Translations under genes and position numbers: made by a program
Origin: JBHYGK01 sp051859045
Lineage (GTDB): Bacteria > Pseudomonadota > Gammaproteobacteria > Xanthomonadales > Xanthomonadaceae
Assembly: GCA_051859045.1 (NCBI GenBank)
Contig: JBHYGK010000057.1
Coordinates: 1-64,000 of the forward strand
Length of the DNA stretch: 64,000 bases
Direction: 5' to 3'
The notes under the pieces: model-generated
Database searches by the model: none
What the model was told of the DNA's origin: nothing
The model's input: the letters and a program-made list of their open reading frames with translations, nothing else
In this document: one piece after another, positions 62,111-64,000 of the stretch
Layout: each line of letters opens with the position of its first letter
How positions within the stretch are numbered: position 1 is the first letter of the stretch

Positions 62111-63064
62111 ATGGCGAAGCCCCCCGCCCGCCCGGCCAAACCCGCGCACGTGCCGCCGCACGGGCAGGAGCGCCGCGCCAAGCCGCGCCCGGCCCCGCCG
62201 CCGCCGCCGCGCCCGGTGATCACGCCGGGCCAGCGGCTGGGCGCCACGCTGGCGCTGGCGGCGGCGATCCACGGCGTGGTGATCCTGGGCGTGGGCTTCA
62301 CGGTGGACGACGCCGCCCCGGTGGTGCCCACCCTCGAGGTGATCCTCACCCAGACCCGCACCGAGACCCCGCCCGAGCAGGCCGATTTCCTGGCCCAGGC
62401 CTCGCAGCAGGGCGGCGGCGAGCACGACGAGGCCCGCCGCCCGCGCGAGCCCCAGCCCGCCGCGGTGCCCAAGGAGGAGCCCGGCCTGGCCCCGGTGCCG
62501 CTGGAGGCACAGGCCCCGCCGCCCGAGCCGCAGCCCGTGCAGCGCGTCTTGGCCAGCGCCGGCGGCGAGCAGCCCATGGCCGCGCCCGAGGAGGCGCCCG
62601 AGCGCCCCACCGAGCGCCTGCCCACCGGCCGCGAGCTGATCGAGCAGAGCGTGGAAATGGCCCGCCTGGCCGCGTCGGTGGAGCGCCAGCAGGAGCTCTA
62701 CGCCCGCCGGCCCAGCCGCAAGTTCATCACCGCCGCCACGCGCGAATTCGAATACGCCGCCTACATGCGCACCTGGGTGCAGCGCGTGGAGCGCGTGGGC
62801 AACCTCAATTTCCCCGAAGAAGCCCGCCGACGCCGGCTGTCCGGGGTATTGGTGATGACCGTGGAAGTGAATCGCGACGGCACCATCGCCGACATCGTGA
62901 TCACCACCCCCTCCGGCCAGCCCCTGCTGGACCAGGCCGCGATGCGCATCGTCCGCCTCGCCGAGCCCTTCCCGCCGCTGCCGCGCACCGAGGAAGACCC
63001 CGACATCCTGCACATCACGCGCAGCTGGCGGTTCTTCCCCGATGGCACCGTGCGCGAAGACTGA
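62111..63064 (+). CDS. TonB-family energy transducer
   Basis: A 317-residue TonB-type protein. A long proline/lysine-rich cytoplasmic leader precedes one membrane helix (about residues 45-65, ATLALAAAIHGVVILGVGF). The periplasmic region is rich in Pro, Glu and Ala. The TonB C-terminal domain (about 225-310) has YMRTWVQRVERVGNLNFP, VLVMTVEVNRDGTI and AMRIVRLAEPFPPLP. It follows gshB without a gap; the pilG/gshB/tonB neighbourhood is a shared xanthomonad trait. The SHN-type motif of canonical TonB is replaced by AIHGV. Confidence 0.9.
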   Translation: MAKPPARPAKPAHVPPHGQERRAKPRPAPPPPPRPVITPGQRLGATLALAAAIHGVVILGVGFTVDDAAPVVPTLEVILTQTRTETPPEQADFLAQASQQGGGEHDEARRPREPQPAAVPKEEPGLAPVPLEAQAPPPEPQPVQRVLASAGGEQPMAAPEEAPERPTERLPTGRELIEQSVEMARLAASVERQQELYARRPSRKFITAATREFEYAAYMRTWVQRVERVGNLNFPEEARRRRLSGVLVMTVEVNRDGTIADIVITTPSGQPLLDQAAMRIVRLAEPFPPLPRTEEDPDILHITRSWRFFPDGTVRED

Positions 63065-63067
63065 CAA

Positions 63068-63087
63068 AACTCGGCTTATTCCGAGTT
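63068..63087. terminator. Hairpin after the TonB-family gene
   Basis: Perfect 7-bp stem AACTCGG/CCGAGTT with loop CTTATT, 3 bp after the stop. The sequence after it is not T-rich. It marks the end of the conserved high-GC block. Confidence 0.45.
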
Positions 63088-63417
63088 GCTCAGCTTTACG
63101 AATGGACCGCGCCTGGAAGCTCCACACTTGGCGAGATGCGCCCGTTCGCGGATAGGCTCTGCTCTGCCATCGCGCTGCCCCCCCTTGGCAGACGGCTCCA
63201 CGATGCAGGAGGACTCGCTAGGCGACGCTTAAGGCGCACCCCACTCTGGCTTCCCTGAAGGCGTGGAGGCTAGCTTTACAGTCCAAACTTCGCCAACAGC
63301 CTGTAAAAAGACGGCAACCGCGCAATCACGCAACTTTGGGACGCGTCATCAGCCAGCCCGCACGACACCCGCTGTTGTTTTACTCAGACCTCAGCACTCC
63401 CCCTATGGAGAAAATCC
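63088..63417. other. Gene-free stretch at the high-GC/low-GC boundary
   Basis: About 330 bp without a credible gene. GC content falls steadily from left to right. The only structure seen is a TTTACAG...CTGTAAA inverted repeat (63275-63307, 19-base loop). No tRNA, IS end or attachment repeat is recognisable within the window. Probably the left junction of an acquired region. Confidence 0.5.
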
Positions 63418-63726
63418 TTGACACGCGGATCAAAGCATCTTCTTTACTCAATTGCAGCGGCGTTCGGCGCTTGGATTTTCGGCGTCTACTTGGTTGGCAT
63501 AGCAAGTTACCGTCACTTCACCGCCGATGGCGATGTTGATATGAGCGACTCCTCCGCTTTTCGAAACGCTCTCTCAGATCCATCGTTCTCCGCGGAGCTT
63601 GCTTGGGGTCCGATAAAGTTGACTGGCACACACTGGTCTTTTTCCCTCCCGATCGTGTTGGGCGCACTGGCTTTCGCATCCGTCTTGATTGTCTTATCGA
63701 TTCGAAGAGGTCAGCGAAGAAGTTAA
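63418..63726 (+). CDS. Small membrane protein of unknown function
   Basis: A 102-residue protein with two membrane helices: about residues 8-30 (LLYSIAAAFGAWIFGVYLVG) and 72-92 (FSLPIVLGALAFASVLIVL), separated by a loop with DGDVDMSDSSAFRNALSD and ending in basic RRGQRR. The TTG start has GGAG eight bases upstream, and the codon use differs from the rest of the window (AT-rich codons), which supports a real gene of foreign origin. It lies 50 bp before the next gene on the same strand. No family recognised. Confidence 0.6.
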   Translation: MTRGSKHLLYSIAAAFGAWIFGVYLVGIASYRHFTADGDVDMSDSSAFRNALSDPSFSAELAWGPIKLTGTHWSFSLPIVLGALAFASVLIVLSIRRGQRRS

Positions 63727-63776
63727 ACGAAACCTTTAGATCAAGGCGAAAAAAGCTTCGAAAGGAAACCAATCCA

Positions 63777-64000
63777 GTGAACGAATGGAAGCAGAAGCTG
63801 ATATCGATAAAGCAAGATATAGCGGACAAAAGCAAGATCACCATCTCGCTGCCGCCATACTTCAACTTTAAAGATCACGACGCATTCAATTTCGAGAAAG
63901 CACTAAAGTTCTTTGACTGGACCCCGCAGGGAAAAGTCGTCGAGATCGACTTCTCAAAATGCAGATCAGCCAACTATCAAGCGCTCTCGCTAGTGGTTCT
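63777..64000 (+). CDS. STAS-like domain protein (partial, runs off the window)
   Basis: GTG start with AAGGAAA about 10 bp upstream; the frame stays open for 74 codons to the window end. The translation starts VNEWKQKLISIKQDIADK, contains TISLPPYFNFKDHDAFNF, and ends with VVEIDFSKCRSANYQALSLV. A strand of the form VxIDFSxC followed by a small-residue helix start is typical of STAS-like domains found N-terminal to GHKL ATPase domains; this is inference from a fragment. Low-GC codon use. It is probably co-transcribed with the small membrane protein upstream. Confidence 0.5.
   Translation, partial: MNEWKQKLISIKQDIADKSKITISLPPYFNFKDHDAFNFEKALKFFDWTPQGKVVEIDFSKCRSANYQALSLVV

Noticed and set aside
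63088..63417. tRNA gene or attachment site at the island edge
   Set aside because: No cloverleaf, GGTTCRANTCC T-loop or CCA end found, and the matching second repeat would lie outside the window.
63336..63539. A 67-codon open frame (ATG-type or near start) overlapping the small membrane protein
   Set aside because: It overlaps the better-supported 63418 frame, which has a ribosome binding site and two convincing membrane helices; its own translation shows no pattern.

Overview
The window is chromosomal DNA of very high GC content from a gammaproteobacterium of the Lysobacter/Xanthomonas group (Lysobacterales/Xanthomonadales). This rests on gene content and order: lptD-surA-pdxA-rsmA-apaG-apaH, a Pil-Chp cluster ending in gshB-tonB, an Xps-like type II secretion set without gspC, and tesA beside ybbAP. 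No genus can be fixed from sequence alone. The genes are almost all housekeeping or cell-envelope genes, packed in operons with 1-4 bp start/stop overlaps. Many start with GTG. No rRNA, tRNA, IS element, phage or CRISPR array was found.

Layout. 0-4.3 kb: DUF2007 protein, then glnS with a cysteine-rich lipoprotein, a nucleoside deaminase and rlmM in one overlapping run. 4.4-6.9 kb (minus): two ubiquinone-biosynthesis flavin hydroxylases. 7-9.2 kb: DUF6580 membrane protein, cobalamin adenosyltransferase, HDAC-like amidohydrolase. 9.2-16 kb: lptD to apaH (outer-membrane biogenesis, vitamin B6, rRNA methylation, Ap4A hydrolysis). 16-25 kb (minus): a TonB-like unknown, folA, two related but very divergent exported proteins, thyA, lgt, rlmI, dgkA and an isoaspartyl peptidase. 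25-33 kb: DODA-type dioxygenase, a MacAB-like tripartite exporter, a two-component system, tesA. 33-36.8 kb (plus): ybbA-ybbP and a DUF486 protein. 36.8-45 kb (minus): DUF962, mazG, cysQ, nudE and the pseudopilin/assembly half of a type II secretion system (gspG to gspN). 45-48 kb (plus): bioA, rsmE, aqpZ. 48-61 kb (minus): complete Chp chemosensory array for type IV pili (pilG, pilH, pilI, pilJ, chpA, chpB, chpC). 61-63 kb (plus): gshB and a TonB-family protein. 63.1-64 kb: abrupt change to much AT-richer sequence with a small membrane protein and the start of a STAS-like protein, probably the edge of an acquired island.

The most unusual locus lies between thyA and folA (17.3-20.3 kb). A tandem duplication has left a chimeric scar made of the 3' end of thyA joined to the 5' end of folA. 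The scar matches its sources exactly, yet the two secreted proteins on either side of it have diverged almost beyond alignment. They keep the same signal peptide, two cysteines and C-terminal motif. This looks like a cassette-exchange site for a variable exported protein. A second notable point is the Chp system: its CheB-like protein has lost the catalytic serine and no pilK (CheR) gene is present, so methylation-based adaptation appears to have been abandoned.
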